A stretch of 64,000 nucleotides of DNA from Botryosphaeria dothidea. Taxonomy: Eukaryota; Ascomycota; Dothideomycetes; Botryosphaeriales; Botryosphaeriaceae. The notes beneath the pieces were generated by a model that saw only the letters and a list, made by a program, of their open reading frames with translations, did no database searches and was not told where the DNA came from. The translations under genes were made by a program, and so were the position numbers. This document shows positions 20,800-32,699 of the stretch, piece by piece (position 1 is the first letter of the stretch; each line of letters opens with the position of its first letter). Location of the stretch: the NCBI GenBank assembly GCA_011503125.2, contig WWBZ02000040.1, positions 4,216,001 through 4,280,000 of the forward strand, written 5' to 3'.

Positions 20800-22250
20800 A
20801 AGCTACGGCGCCGGGAGAGGGCCCTAGAGACTCTTCTAGGCTTCGCGAGTTCTAAAATAGTACTTAAGATAACTATAGCCGCGAAGTAGTTAATATAGAG
20901 AATATAGAAAGAGGCGAATAGCCTCCCCTAGTAACTATCTCTACCTAGCTCTAATATACCCCTAAGAAACCGTAGAGTATCTAGTATAGCGTAGAATACG
21001 TTAAGAGAGTCTTAAAAATAGTAGATACCCTCCTTTAAGCCCTATAAATATCCGCTAGCCTTTTTTTAGTTCTCTCTAGCTAAGTAAAAAATTTTCTCGA
21101 TATTACTAAAATAATCTTCTAGGATTATATTACTATCTACTAGAAGATAACTACTAAGAAGCTAGGCCTTAAGAATATTCTTAAAGAGGTCTAATAGGTC
21201 TAAAAGATAGTTAATCGTATCTAGGCTATCTCTATACCTATATCTAATACTCGTAGCTAGATATAAATTATAGCCTAAGTAGCCCCGAAGCCTCCTACCC
21301 TTCTAGCTACTACTAAACTTACTCTCTACTTTCTAGAGATAGTAAATAAATAAGAAATAGCTAAGCTCTTAAATAAGGTAATTATTAGAAAGATCTAGAT
21401 AAGAAAAAACTAGGCGTATAAGAAAGTACTTACTACTAAGAAGCTCTCTAGTAGAGACGTTAGAATCTTTATACTAGATAAAGTAACTAGAATAGTCCTT
21501 CTCTAGAACTAGAAATAGACTATAGAACTAGGAAAAGAAGTTAGGCCTAACTAATAGCTATACTTAGTACTAGTATATAACGTCTCTTAAGAAGAAATTA
21601 ATACTATAGACCTCTAAGCTATCTAAACTATCTAGAAGTAGAACCTATCTCTATATCTAAGACTACGTATTAATAAGCTAGTCTAGCTAAAGAGGAAGCT
21701 CCTAGAGAGAAAAACTTACTCGGCTATTATTCTTAGTACTATAAACCTCGAAACCGCTAACTAGATTATTAATAAGAGGCTTATTATTAACTTTACTATC
21801 TATATAGCGTAGTACTATAACGTAGCCTTTATAGTAATCTAGTATTTTAAGTACTAGGCCTACGATTATATTACTAACTATTATAAAAAGAAGGAAAAGT
21901 ATAGATAGTATAGTAAGGTATATAATACTAGAAACTACTCTAAGAAAAGTATATAGTACGTAAACTACTCTTAAAGATATATAGCCTAGAGTAACTTCTA
22001 TCTAGTACGTAGAGCCTACTATACTAAGGCCGCCTAGGCCCGCCTAGTAGTACTAGAAAGATACCGGAAAGAACCCCTAATAACTAAAATATAGCCTTAA
22101 ACTAACTAGTTAACCGTTAGACTAAGAAAGAGAATTAGAGAGAAGAAGCCGGTTAAGAGGGGACTAGGTAGGCTAAGAGACTTAAGCCGCCTCCCGCCTT
22201 CTAACTAAATAAGATTTACCGGACTTAATAGCTTATAACACGCCTTAGAG
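20800..22250 (+). pseudogene. LINE-B ORF1 (gag-like, zinc knuckles), RIP-inactivated
   Basis: ORF1 proteins of this class bind the LINE RNA. The phase set at 21420 reads KKVLTTKKL...DVRIFI, then NQQLYLVLVYNV and an AIQTIQKQNLSLYLRLRI stretch, matching the better preserved LINE-C ORF1. The N-terminal third (about 20950-21400) is Gln-rich and probably helical. Near 21830-22030 it has three ghost CCHC knuckles with Cys/His changed to Tyr (for example QYFKYQAYDYITNYYKK). The C-terminus is basic. Stops are TAG/TAA at former Gln/Trp codons. The original ATG is not recoverable. Confidence 0.78.
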
Positions 22251-22289
22251 GAGCTCGCGGGAACTTCCTCCTTATAGCCTATACTACTA

Positions 22290-25200
22290 GCCCCCTCGTA
22301 GCCGGACCTAGAGATAGAAGAAAGTTAATATTAGATATAGGCTCTCTCTCTATTATATAGTATAACGTCTATAAGAGTAAGAATAGAGTAATACTTCCGC
22401 TCTTTAAGAAAGTAGACCTAAAGATCTACTATATTCTAGCTATCTAAGAATCTTAGAGAAACCTAAGAGTTAAGATAATAGTAAGATACTTTATCTACTA
22501 TATAGTTTTTTTCTAGAAGGAAGTAGTAAGAACCTACTTCTTTATAAGTAAGGCTATTAGCCCCGACTTCTAGTAAGTAATAGTCTATTTACTAGATCTT
22601 ATTATACTATTTCTTATTACTAGAATATATATAATCTATATCTATAACTACTATAATCCCCCGCTAGCCTCTTATACTAGTATAGCGCTAGAAACCCTAT
22701 CTCTTCTACCGGAAGTTCTTAGAAAACTAAAAAAGTATATTCTCCTAGAGGACTTTAACCTCTATTATTCTATCTAGAAAGGTATAACCTTTCTAATATA
22801 CTATACTCTAGCGGATAATCTAATTAAGATAGCTATTATAGCTAATCTTAATCTAGCCCTTCTAAGAGGTACTATTACTAGACGAGATAGTAGTAGCGAG
22901 AGTACTCTAGACCTTATCTTTATATTACGGTAGCTAGAGGAGAGAATTCTTAGCTATAGAGTTAGCTAGAAGCTCGAATTATCCTCTAACTACCTACCTA
23001 TTCTTACTATACTTAATTTTTCTTCTACTTCTATAGAACTACGCCTTCTAAGGCCCTAGTAGAAGAAAGTAGACTAGAAGAGAACTAATAATATACTTTA
23101 ATTAAAGCTCGAATACCTTAAAGTAGCCCCTCTTAATACTAAAGTAAATCTAAATTACTTTACTATACTACTCTAGAAGGCTATCTAAAGAATAATCTAG
23201 AAGACTATTCTAGTAGCGAGACCCTCGCCCTAGGCCTCTATATAATAGATAAAAAAGTATTCGGATTTAGTATACTAGGCTAAAGTAGCTAAAAGAAAGT
23301 AGATAGCTATAGGGAGGAAGAAGGACTAGATAGTATACTAAACTATTACTAATAGTAAGAAGAGGTAGATTAGAAGAGATAGAATAAAAGTATAGCGTAG
23401 AATAGTAGCTAAGATTACTTCGAATCTATCTATACTCTAGAAGCTCTTAAAGTAGATAAGAATAAGGGTATTAGAACCTCTAGCCCTATCTTAGTTTCTA
23501 CTCCTCTAGAAAATAGATAAATAACTATATTACGATAACTAGTCTAAGGTAAAAATCCTTACTAACTAGTTCTTTCTATCTTTTAGAGCTACCGACCTCT
23601 TAGATCTAGATAGATATATATATCTAGTACTAGTAGAGATTCCCTAAGACCTTACTAAAGAGTAGATCCTCTATACTATTAAGAAGCTTTCTCTAGATAA
23701 GGTACTAGGCCTAGATAAGATTACTAATAGATTTCTAAAGTAATACGCTAAGATACTAAGGGAACCTCTTACTAGGCTCTTCTAGAGATATCTCGTACTT
23801 AGATACTACCCTAGATAGTTTAAAAGCTCTATTACCGTAGTCCTTAGGAAACTATAGAGGAACGACTATACTAAAGCTAAGTTATTTAGGCCGATTACTT
23901 TACTTAATACGCTAGAGAAGCTACTTAAAAGAATTATAGTAGATAGAATCTCCTAGACTACTAAAGTATACGGCCTACTCTCTAATATATAGATAGAAGC
24001 TAAGAGAAATAGATCCGTAGTAGTAGCTCTTAACCTACTTATAGAATAGATCTATACTATCTAGATATAAGATCTAGGGCTAGTAGCTTTAGTCCTTAGC
24101 CTAGATATCTCGGAAGTATATAACTACGTATCTTATAGAAGGCTTCTCTATAATATAAGAATAGTAAAACTCCTAGAATAGATAGAAAGATTTACCCGAT
24201 TCTTTCTATAGAACCGTACTACTTAGCTATCCTTCGGAGACTTTATTAGTTTACTAATCTAGACCTTAACCGGGATTTCCTAGGAATTCTTACTATCGCC
24301 GATACTCTACCTATTCTTTACTTCTAATCTACTTATATAGCTACGTAGAAGTAATACCTTCCTCCTTAGATTCGTCGATAATACTAATATTCTAACCTTT
24401 AGTAGATCTATAGAATAGAACTATAGAATACTAGAGGAAGTATATTAAATTTACGAGTACTAGGTAGCTACCTACGGGTTAGCTTTCTCGCCCGATAAGT
24501 ATTATCTTATTTATTTTATAAGGAAACTAAGGAGATTTAATATAGTAGTAGGAATCCGTATCCCTAGATTTACTAGATACTTAGAGCCTATAATTAAGAT
24601 TCTAGAAGTTTATATAGATAATAAGCTTAGATAGAAATTCTATATTAGAGAAATAGAAGCTAAGGTAATTAAATAGTATATATCTCTCTCTAGACTCGCG
24701 GCGTCTATCTAGAGAGCCTTATTTACTAAAGTCCGTTATATCTATACGGCCGTAGTAAGGCTAGTTCTTATCTACGGCTATAGAGTATAGTATATCTTAG
24801 AGGAAATCCTAGGGTAAAGAAAAATAACTATCTAGCTACTAAAGAAGATCTAAAACTAGTATCTACGTACTATCTTAGGGGCGTATAAGTTAACTAGTAT
24901 ATAAATCTTAGAGTATAAGATAGAGATTCCTCTACTCTTACTATATTTAGACGAACTAGTACTAGTCTAGGCTATTAGAGCTAGAGATAGCCTAGTCGCG
25001 ATAGTAGTAGAGAAAACTTACTAGAATATTAAATAGATAGCTTAGGCTACTCTAAGTACTAGAGGCGCTACTAGCTCTACTAGAAGAACTCTACTTAGAA
25101 AAAAAGTAAACTTACTCCTTAACTACTACCTCTCTATTTATTAGAGTCTTTCGGAGCGAACGAAGCTACGTATAGTATATAGAAATAAGTAGAAGAAGAG

Positions 25201-25840
25201 ATAGATAAAGTCTACTAGCTAGGAAAGATAAGATAAGCTAGTAGTCTAAAGTATATAGTAGAACCTAAAAATTAGATAAATCTATAGCGAACTATCTAAG
25301 CTATAGAGTATACTCGCTACTCTACTACGTATAGAGTATATTAGACTAGAGGACTTCCTCTTAAGGCGTAAGGTACTAGAATATTTTAGTTCTACCTATC
25401 TATACGGCTAATATAGATAAACCCTAAAGTATATTCTCTTCTTCTATCTCTATTTCTAATAGAGTAGAATATAGATACTCTAAAAAATAGGGACTACGAA
25501 CTACTACTTCCTTCTCTTAATAAAGAAGAAAATTAAAATAGTAATAGACTAGTTCTTACGCCTAGGGCTATTTAAGTAATTTAGCTTAGTAAGAGAACTA
25601 ATATAGAAAGATAACTAGGAAGAGAAACTAGGAGGATAACTAGAACTACTAGAACTACTAAGACCCGGATAACTACGAGAATAAAAACTAAAGAGATAGG
25701 TCTAGTAGATAAATATAGGGCTACTATAGTAGCCGCTACTAGTAAGAAGAAAAAATAAGAACTAGTATAGAATAATATATTTAGAGAGAGAGAAGGGGTT
25801 TTTACTAGGCGAAAAGATTTTCCCCCTCGTATAAAATAAC
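22290..25840 (+). pseudogene. LINE-B ORF2 (endonuclease-RT), RIP-inactivated
   Basis: This frame would nick target DNA and copy the LINE RNA into it. The endonuclease occupies about 22300-22980, with the GDFN motif altered to EDFNLYY (Asp codon of FN at 22751). RT occupies about 23560-24600, with FRPITLLNTLEKLLKRI (about 23840), LSPILYLFF and FVDNTNIL (24371; ancestral F-A/V-DDTNIL). GDFN and FVDN are in the same phase. A C-terminal region with CxxC-type remains follows. No RNase H motif is evident in this family, unlike LINE-A. The frame shows no obvious indels over 3.5 kb. Confidence 0.82.
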
Positions 25841-25921
25841 TATAGATAGCTAGCCCCGTATAGACCCGTAAGGGAGCTATATCGGGAAGAAATAAATTTA
25901 TCTATCTATATTATATACGAA

Positions 25922-26599
25922 GCCTCGATTCTACGATTAAATTCCCTCTATAAAAGAAAAAGATAGCTAAGTTAAGACTAACTTTAAGGAATAATATTCT
26001 ACTCTAAGGGAGGGCCTTTTTTCTATATCTTCCTTAGCTCCTCCGTATAACTAGAATAGCTACTTCTTCTTCGAGAACTAAAAGTAGCCTATTCTTAGCT
26101 ATACGGAACTAGAAAAAGTATATTTAAACTAAATAAAAGGTACGACCCTAGAGCTAAATACTATAATATAAGAGATAATTACCTATATATTTTAAGCCGC
26201 CCCCGACGCCTTCTATTAGATATATAGCCTACTTTTTATCTATAGATACTATCCGTTACGCTAGAGATAGGCTACCGGTATAATTCTAAAGAAGCCGAAT
26301 AAACCCGATAAGTCCGCCCTAAAGGCTTATAGAGTAATTTTACTTCTAAATTACCTAGGAAAAACTCTTAAACGAATACTTATAAAAAGGCTAGGCTTCT
26401 TAGTAGAAACGACCTCTCTTCTAGACTTCTTCTAAATCGAAGAAAGGCTAAAGAAATCTACTATCGATACCGCCCTATTATTAACGAATATTACTAAAAA
26501 AGACCGCCGTAAAAAGCGTAAAACGTCGGCTCTATTCCTTAATATAAAAGAAGCCTTTAACTACGTCGCCTAAGAATAACTACTAGCTATAATAGTAAG
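25922..26599 (+). pseudogene. LINE-A segment 3: RT motifs 0 to A
   Basis: Continues LINE-A ORF2 after LINE-B. Near 26285-26390 it reads LKKPNKPDKSALKAYRVI.LLNYLGKTLERI, the LINE RT motifs upstream of the catalytic core. Near 26540-26570 it reads LNIKEAFNYVA, the first catalytic motif FLDVKGAFDNV with both Asp now Asn. The last 13 bp (26587-26599) are the left target-site duplication of the SINE. Confidence 0.83.
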
Positions 26600-27207
26600 A
26601 AGACGGAGTAGTATACTAATAGAGTATACTTCTACGATAACTTAGCCTTTCTAGAATAGTATAGATTCTAAGTTTAAATCTTAGACCGCTTATCTACTCG
26701 TAGTATATACGTTCTACGTTAAAAGTATACGTATCCGCGTTCTCTCTAGCGGTAATAAGAGGGAAAATCTATAGATAGTTAGGGTAGGCTATAAGTAGTA
26801 TATACGTTCTACTATAAAAGTATACGTATCCGCGTTCTCTTTAGCGGTAATAAGAGAAAGAAGGACTAGCTAGGCGCTTTTAAAAATAAATTTTAAGAGC
26901 GCTTTACTAGCGCTTATAAATAGATAAGCCGGGACTTTTTACGGCTTAGTCTTAAGATTTATAGTTATCTCTCTCTATAGTTCCTCTCTTTTAGCTACTC
27001 TTTCTACTTTAGATACCGCTACTAGTATATAGAAAAACTATACTAAATAGAGTATTTACGGATACTACTATTATAGATAGAGAAGGTTTTTACCCGGGCT
27101 ATTCTAAGAAAGTAGCTACGGTTTCCTCTTCTATATACCCTTATAGATAGCTATAGTTATATAGACTCTTTAAGAAGCTAAATTAGCTTAAAATTAAATT
27201 TATCTAT
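26600..27207 (+). mobile_element. SINE copy 1: tRNA-derived, 608 bp
   Basis: Flanked by an exact 13-bp duplication, CTATAATAGTAAG (26587-26599 and 27208-27220). The 5' end is tRNA-like. It has an A-box-like TAGTATACTAATAG near 26610 and a B-box-like AGTTTAAATCTT (ancestral GGTTCAAATCYC) at 26670-26682, sitting in a T-arm whose stem CTAAG/CTTAG still pairs. The start AAG.CGG can pair with CCGCTT after the T-arm, like an acceptor stem. A body with a 95-bp tandem duplication follows. The 3' end AAATTTATCTATCTAT is the same as in the LINE-B family. It has no coding capacity. It sits in the LINE-A RT region, and a second copy is at 62741-63345. Confidence 0.85.
26700..26870 (+). repeat. 95-bp tandem duplication inside the SINE body
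   Basis: The unit beginning GTAGTATATACGTTCTAC and ending near GCGGTAATAAGAG starts at 26700 and again at 26795. The same arrangement is present in the minus-strand copy (about 63090-63250), so it belongs to the family and is not a local event. Confidence 0.82.
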
Positions 27208-27220
27208 CTATAATAGTAAG

Positions 27221-29128
27221 AATAGGCCTACTAATTAACCTACTCGCGTAGATTAAGTTATTTCTTAATCTACGAGTACTACGCCTCGCCTTTAACGGAG
27301 AAAATAAGAAATTTAGTAGAATAGAGACCGGGATTCCTTAAGGAAGCCTAATCTCCCCTATACTATTTCTTATATATACCCGAGAGCTCTTTAAAATAAA
27401 TAAAATTACCTACCTATCCTATATAGATAATATTATTCTTATAGCTAGTTCTTCTAGTTATAAGCGTAATAAATATCTATTAGAGAAAGAGGTAAAATAG
27501 CTCTATAAGCGGGGCTAAGAGAATAAGATAGAATTCGATCTTTTAAAGACCGAACTTCTATACTTCTCTAATAATAAAGAGGCTAGCTAAACCTCTATTA
27601 TCTTACTAGACGATAATATAGTAGAACCTTAAAAACTCGTCTAGTAGCTAAGAATCTTCTTCGATCTAAAACTTACTTTTAAAAAGTACGTCTCTATAAG
27701 AGTTAGCTAAGCCCGTTTAGCCTTCTAACGTCTCTCTAGACTAGCTAATATTAAACGAGGCCTATCTCCCTACGCGGTTAGATAGCTATATATAGCCTAT
27801 ATTACTAGCGTAGCCGATTTCGGCTATCTAATCTTCTAGAAAAATTAGGTATAGTTTAAACGCTAATATATACTACTCTAAAATCTTACTCTACGAAAGA
27901 TTCTAGAAGTTTTTAAAACTACTTCTATTATTTCTCTAGAACTAGAGACGGTAATCCTACCCTCCGAGCTCCGCCTAGACGATATCTTAAAAAAGTATAC
28001 GTTTAGAATAAGATAGCTTAAAAAGAAATATCTAATCCGCTATAAAATAGAGAGAGAATCTAATTGAAATATAGGAGGTATACCTTCTATATAGATAGAA
28101 AGAATAAGAAGAATATACTCTAAAATTTTTAAGGAGATAGAAGAGGTAGACCTCTTTCTTTTTAAACTATAGAGTAGTAGTCCCCTCTATTCGGTTAGGA
28201 TATCTACTCTAAAGAAGAAAGCCGAAGCTAAAGTATACGCTAAGGCCCTCCTAGAAGCCCTAAATAGTTAAGTATTTATATACTCCGACGCCTTATAACT
28301 TCTAATAGAAAAAGAAATAGAAATAGGAATAGAAATACTAGATCTTAGCTAATCTCGAGATACTATATAATAAGAACTAGTTAGAAACTACGATCCTAAC
28401 TACCTCGTTTATAATAGCGAACTAGAAGATATTATAAATGCCCTTAAATTTACTAGTAAACGAGGATATAAAAACCGAGAAATAAGAGTCTATACGAATA
28501 ACTAGGCCGTACTCTTACGGCTATAAATCCTAGCTAATACTTCTAGCTAAGATTAATAAATCCGGGTAGTTAAAGTAGTAAAAATCCTATAGAATAAGAG
28601 GAATAAAATCTCTCTAGAATAGGCACCTAGATATAAAGATATTCTTAGAAACGAGGCCGCGGATAAACTCGTAAAAGAAGCTACTAGACTACCTATATTA
28701 AGCTCTAAAAATAGCCTAGCCTTCTATAGAATATAACTAAAGAAGAAGCTTTATAAGAAGTAGATAAAGAAGTTTAAAAATACTCTAGCCTCTATCTATA
28801 AAAAACTATACGGCTATTAAGTTAAACGGAAACTAAAACCCCCTCTAAAGGAGCGGGAATTAGCCTCCGCCTTTTACTAACTAAAGATAGAATACGGATA
28901 CTTTAGATTCTATCTCTTTAGGTTTAAATACGCCGGAACTAATAGATACTCTTACACGAATATAGTAAAATAAATACCTAGATATCTTTTACTAAAATAC
29001 CTAAAATACTTCTATAAAAGAAGAAGTATTAAGAATATACTTAGAAGAGAATATCTAGATCTAAAGAAGCTTCTTACCTTAATAAAAGAAATATCTAGTA
29101 CGCTAGAGTTTTTAAAATAAATATAGAT
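27221..29128 (+). pseudogene. LINE-A segment 4: RT core, RNase H and C-terminus
   Basis: Continues LINE-A ORF2 after the SINE. RT: FSRIETGIPQGSLISPILF near 27320-27370 and LSYIDNIILIA near 27417-27445 (ancestral YxDD). RNase H: IYSDA near 28277, NSELEDI near 28415-28435, VYTNN.A near 28490 and DILRNEAADKLVKEAT near 28640-28690, which cover the four acidic positions (one Asp to Asn). A degraded Cys-containing C-terminal motif lies near 28900-28960. The RNase H separates this family from LINE-B. The final 17 bp (29112-29128) are the left target-site duplication of LINE-C. Confidence 0.85.
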
Positions 29129-29159
29129 AGATAGATAGATAAATTCATTTCTTCCCGAT

Positions 29160-32100
29160 ATAGCTCCCTTACGGGTCCATGCGGGGCTGGCTATCTATAG
29201 TTATTTTACACGAGGGGGAAAACCTTTTCGCCTGGCAAAAACCCCTCCTCTCTCTCTGGGCATGCTATCCTATACTAGTTCTTGTTTTTCCTTCTTACCA
29301 GTAGCGGCTGCTATAGCAGCCCTACATTCACCTACTAGACCTATCCCTTCAGTCCTTGTCCTCGTAGTTATCCGGATCCTGGTGGTCCTGGTGGTCCTCC
29401 TGGTTCCTCTTCCTAGTTGTCCTCCTGGATTAGTTCCCTTGCCAGGCTAAATTGCTTAAGCAGCCCTAGGCGTAAGAACCAGTCTGTTGCTGCTTTGATT
29501 CCCTTCTTCGTTGAGAGGAGGGAATAGTAGTCCGTAGTCCCTGCCCTTTGGAGCATCTATGCCCTACCCTGTTAGAAGTGGGGGCAGAAGAGGAGGATAT
29601 GCTTTGGGGTTTGTCTATGCCAGCCGCATGGACAGGCAGGGCTAGGGTGTCCTAGCACCTTGCGCCTAGAGAGGAAGTCCTCTAGTCCAATATGCTTAGT
29701 ACGCAGTAGAGTGGCGAGTGTACTCTGTGGCTTAGACAGTTCGCTGTGAATTTATCGAATCTTTAGGTTCCACTGTGTGCTTTGGGCTACTGGCTTATCT
29801 TGCCTTCCTTGGCTGGTAAACTTTGTCCATCTCTTCTTCCACTTGTTCCTATATGCTATGCGTAGTCTTGTTCGCTCCGGAAGACTCTAGTAGGTAGGGG
29901 GGCAGTTGTTAAGGAGGGCTGTTGCTCTTTCTCTAAGCAGAGTTCTTCTAGCTGGGCCGGCTGTGCCTCTAGTGCCTAGTGTGGCCCGGGCTATCTCTTT
30001 AATGCTCTGGCAAGTGTCCTCTACCACCATTGCCACTAGGCCATCCCTAGATCTAATAGTCTGGGCCAGCGCCAGTTCGTCCAGGTAGAGTGAGAGTGGG
30101 GAAATCCCCGTCTCGTGCTCTAAAGTTTGTGTGCTGGTTGACTTGTATGCCCCTGAGATGGTGCGTAGGCACTGGTTTTGGATCTTCTGCAGTGGCTGGG
30201 TGGCTGTCTTTCTCCACCCTGGGGTTCCCTCTGGGACGTGCCATACCCCACAGCCGTAGGTCATGACTAGTCTCACCACAGCTATATAGATATAGCGGGC
30301 TTTAGTAAATGAAGCTCCCTAGGTGGATGCTGCGAGTCTAGAGAGAGATATGCACTGTTTGATTGCCTTGGCTCCTGTTTCCCTGATGTAGGGTCCCCAT
30401 CTAAGCTTGTTGTCTACGTGGACTCCTAGAATCTTGATTATAGGCTCTAGGCATCCAGCAAATCCAGGGATACGGATCTCTGCTGCTATATTAAATCTTC
30501 TTGGTTTTCTTGTAAAATGAATGAGGTGATACTTGTCAGGCGAGAAAGCTGACCCGTGGGTAGCTGCCCAGCGCTCGCAAATTTGATATACGCCCTCTAG
30601 TGTCCTACAGTTTTGTTCTGTAGATCTACTAAAGGTTAGAATATTAGTATCATCGACGAATCTAAGGGGGAAGGTATTGCCCCTGCGTAGCTGTGTAAGT
30701 AGGTTAGAGGCAAAGAATAGGTAGAGGATCGGAGATAGTGAGGATCCCTGGGGAATCCCGGTTAAGGTCTAGATTGGTGGACTGGTAAAGTCTCCGAAGG
30801 ATAGCTGAGTGGTACGGTCCTGTAGAAAGGATCGAGTGAATCTTTCTACCCATTCTAGGAGTTTTGCCATCCTCATATTGTAGAGAAGCCTTCTATGAGA
30901 TACGTGGTTATATGCTCCCGAGATATCCAGGCTGAGGACTAAAGCCACTAGCCCTGGATCTTGTGCCTAGACAGTATAGATCTGTTCTATAAGCAGGTCG
31001 AGAGCTGCTACTGCGGACCTGTTTCTCCTAGCTCCCATCTGTGTATTAGGGAGCAGGCCGTATGCTTCAGTAGCCTAGGAGATTCTATCTACTATAATCC
31101 TCTCAAGTAGCTTCCCTAGCGTATTAAGTAGGGCAATCGGCCTAAATAATTTGGCTTTGGTATAGTTATCCCTCTGTGGTTTCCTTAGGACTACGGTAAT
31201 AGAGCTTTTGAACTGCCTAGGGTGGTATGCAAGTGCGAGGCATCCCTAGAAGAGCCTAGTGAGTAGTCCGCTTAGTATCTGAGCGCACTGCTTTAGGAAC
31301 CTATTAATAATCTTATCTGGGCCTAGTACCTTATCTGGGGGGAGCTTCTTAATAGTATGGAGGACCTACTCTTCAGTAAGGTCTTAAGGGATCTCCACTG
31401 GCTCTGGGTATATACACCCATCCAGATCTGAGAGGTCGGTGGCCCTAGGAGGGGGGAAGAACTGGTTAGTAAGGATTTCTGCCTTGGCCGGATTGTCGTA
31501 GCGCAGTTATCCATCTGCTCCCTGGAGGGGTGGGAACTAAGGTGGGGCTGGAGGCTCTAGTGCCCTTGTTCTTGCCCACTTTGAGAGCTTCCAGAGTGCA
31601 GATGGGTCTAAGGTGATCTCAGCTACTATTCTGCGCCATACTTTTGTTCTATCCCTTCTAATCTGCCTCTTCTTGCTATTAGCAATAGTTTGGTATACCA
31701 CCCAGTCCTCCTCCCTCCCTATAGCTATCCATTTCCTTCTAGCTGCTCTCGCCTGGTACACTAGGTCCGAACACTCCTTTGTCCATTGTATGGAGGCCCA
31801 GGGCGAGGGTCTCGCCACTAGGATAGTTTCCTGGATTATTCTTTAGATGACCTCCTAGAGTAGTTCTGTAAAGTGGTCTAGGTCTGCTTTCGTATTAAGA
31901 GGGGCTGCTCTAAGGTATTCGAGCTTTGTTTAGAGCACCTAATTAGTTCTATTCCAGTCTGCTTTTTTCCACTGGGGCCTTGGAGGACGTGGTTCTGTAG
32001 GGGTAGGGGAGATATCAAGCATGGTGAGGATAGGTAGGTGGTCTAAGGAGGATTCGAGCTCCTAACTAACTCTACAGCTAAGGATCCTCTTCTCTAGCCA

Positions 32101-32690
32101 CCGTGTGGTAAAGATAAGGTCTAGGGTACTCTCGCTACTACCCTCTCTCCTAGTAATAGTACCTCTTAGAAGGGCTAGGTTAAGGCTAGCTGTCGTAGCT
32201 ATTTTAATAAGGTCGTCTGCAAGAGTATGGTGTGTAGGGGAGGTAATGCCTCCCTAGGTAGGATGGTGAAGGTTAAAGTCCCCTAGTAGGACATGCTCCC
32301 CTGGTTTTCTAAGGGCTTCTGGGAGAAGCGCTAAGGTTTCTAGAGCCGTACTAGTGTGGGAGGCTGGTGGGGGGTTATAGCAGTTATGGATGTGGATTGT
32401 ATATATCCTAGTAATGAGGGATAGTGTGATGAGATCTGGTAAATGGACTGTTGCTTGCCAGGAGTCGGGGCTAATGGCCTTGCTTATAAAGAAGCAGGTT
32501 CTTGCCACTCCCTTCTAGGGAAAAACTATGTGGTAGGCAGGGTGTCTTGCTGTTGTCTTAACCCTCGGGTTCCTCCAAGGTTCCTAGATGGCCAGGATAT
32601 AGTGGATCTTTGGGTCCACTTCCTTAAAGAGCGGGAGCATTACCCTATCCTTACTCTTATGGACGTTATACTATACGATGGAGAGAGAGC
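29160..32690 (-). pseudogene. LINE-C ORF2 (endonuclease-RT), lightly RIPed
   Basis: The best-preserved ORF2 of the LINE-B family in the window. On the minus strand the endonuclease keeps LPEALRKPGEHVLLGDFNLH (32254-32350) and the YTIHIHNCYNPPP stretch. The linker at 31537-31818 keeps SDLVYQARAARRKWIAIGRE. RT keeps RFVDDTNILTF in near-ancestral form near 30630-30665. The C-terminal part 29887-30279 is an uninterrupted 130-codon frame (VRLVMTYGCGVWHVPEGTPG ... LLNNCPPTY) that includes the conserved GxGVWH and KIQNQCLRTISGAYK motifs. TAG/TAA at Trp/Gln codons split the frame into pieces, so the copy is not active. Confidence 0.86.
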
Positions 32691-32699
32691 CTATGTCTA

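Larger units (their letters stand above)
20771..25905 (+). mobile_element. LINE-B: full-length 5135-bp non-LTR retrotransposon, RIPed
   Basis: Flanked by an exact 16-bp target-site duplication, CTATATTATATACGAA, at 20755-20770 and 25906-25921. It begins AAATATAACTA..., as LINE-D does, and ends GAAGAAATAAATTTATCTAT. The 3' end is a short TCTA repeat rather than poly(A). It has two ORFs, as in Tad1/I-like fungal LINEs, and is inserted in the ORF2 of LINE-A. The near equality in length to LINE-D (5125 bp) and the shared 5' start argue that both are full length. Confidence 0.93.

Noticed and set aside
26600..27207. First read as a solo LTR of Gyp6, because the same sequence lies in Gyp6 at 62741-63345
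   Set aside because: Target-site duplications are 13 and 15 bp, the ends are not TG...CA, the head is tRNA-like and the tail is LINE-like, so a SINE fits better.
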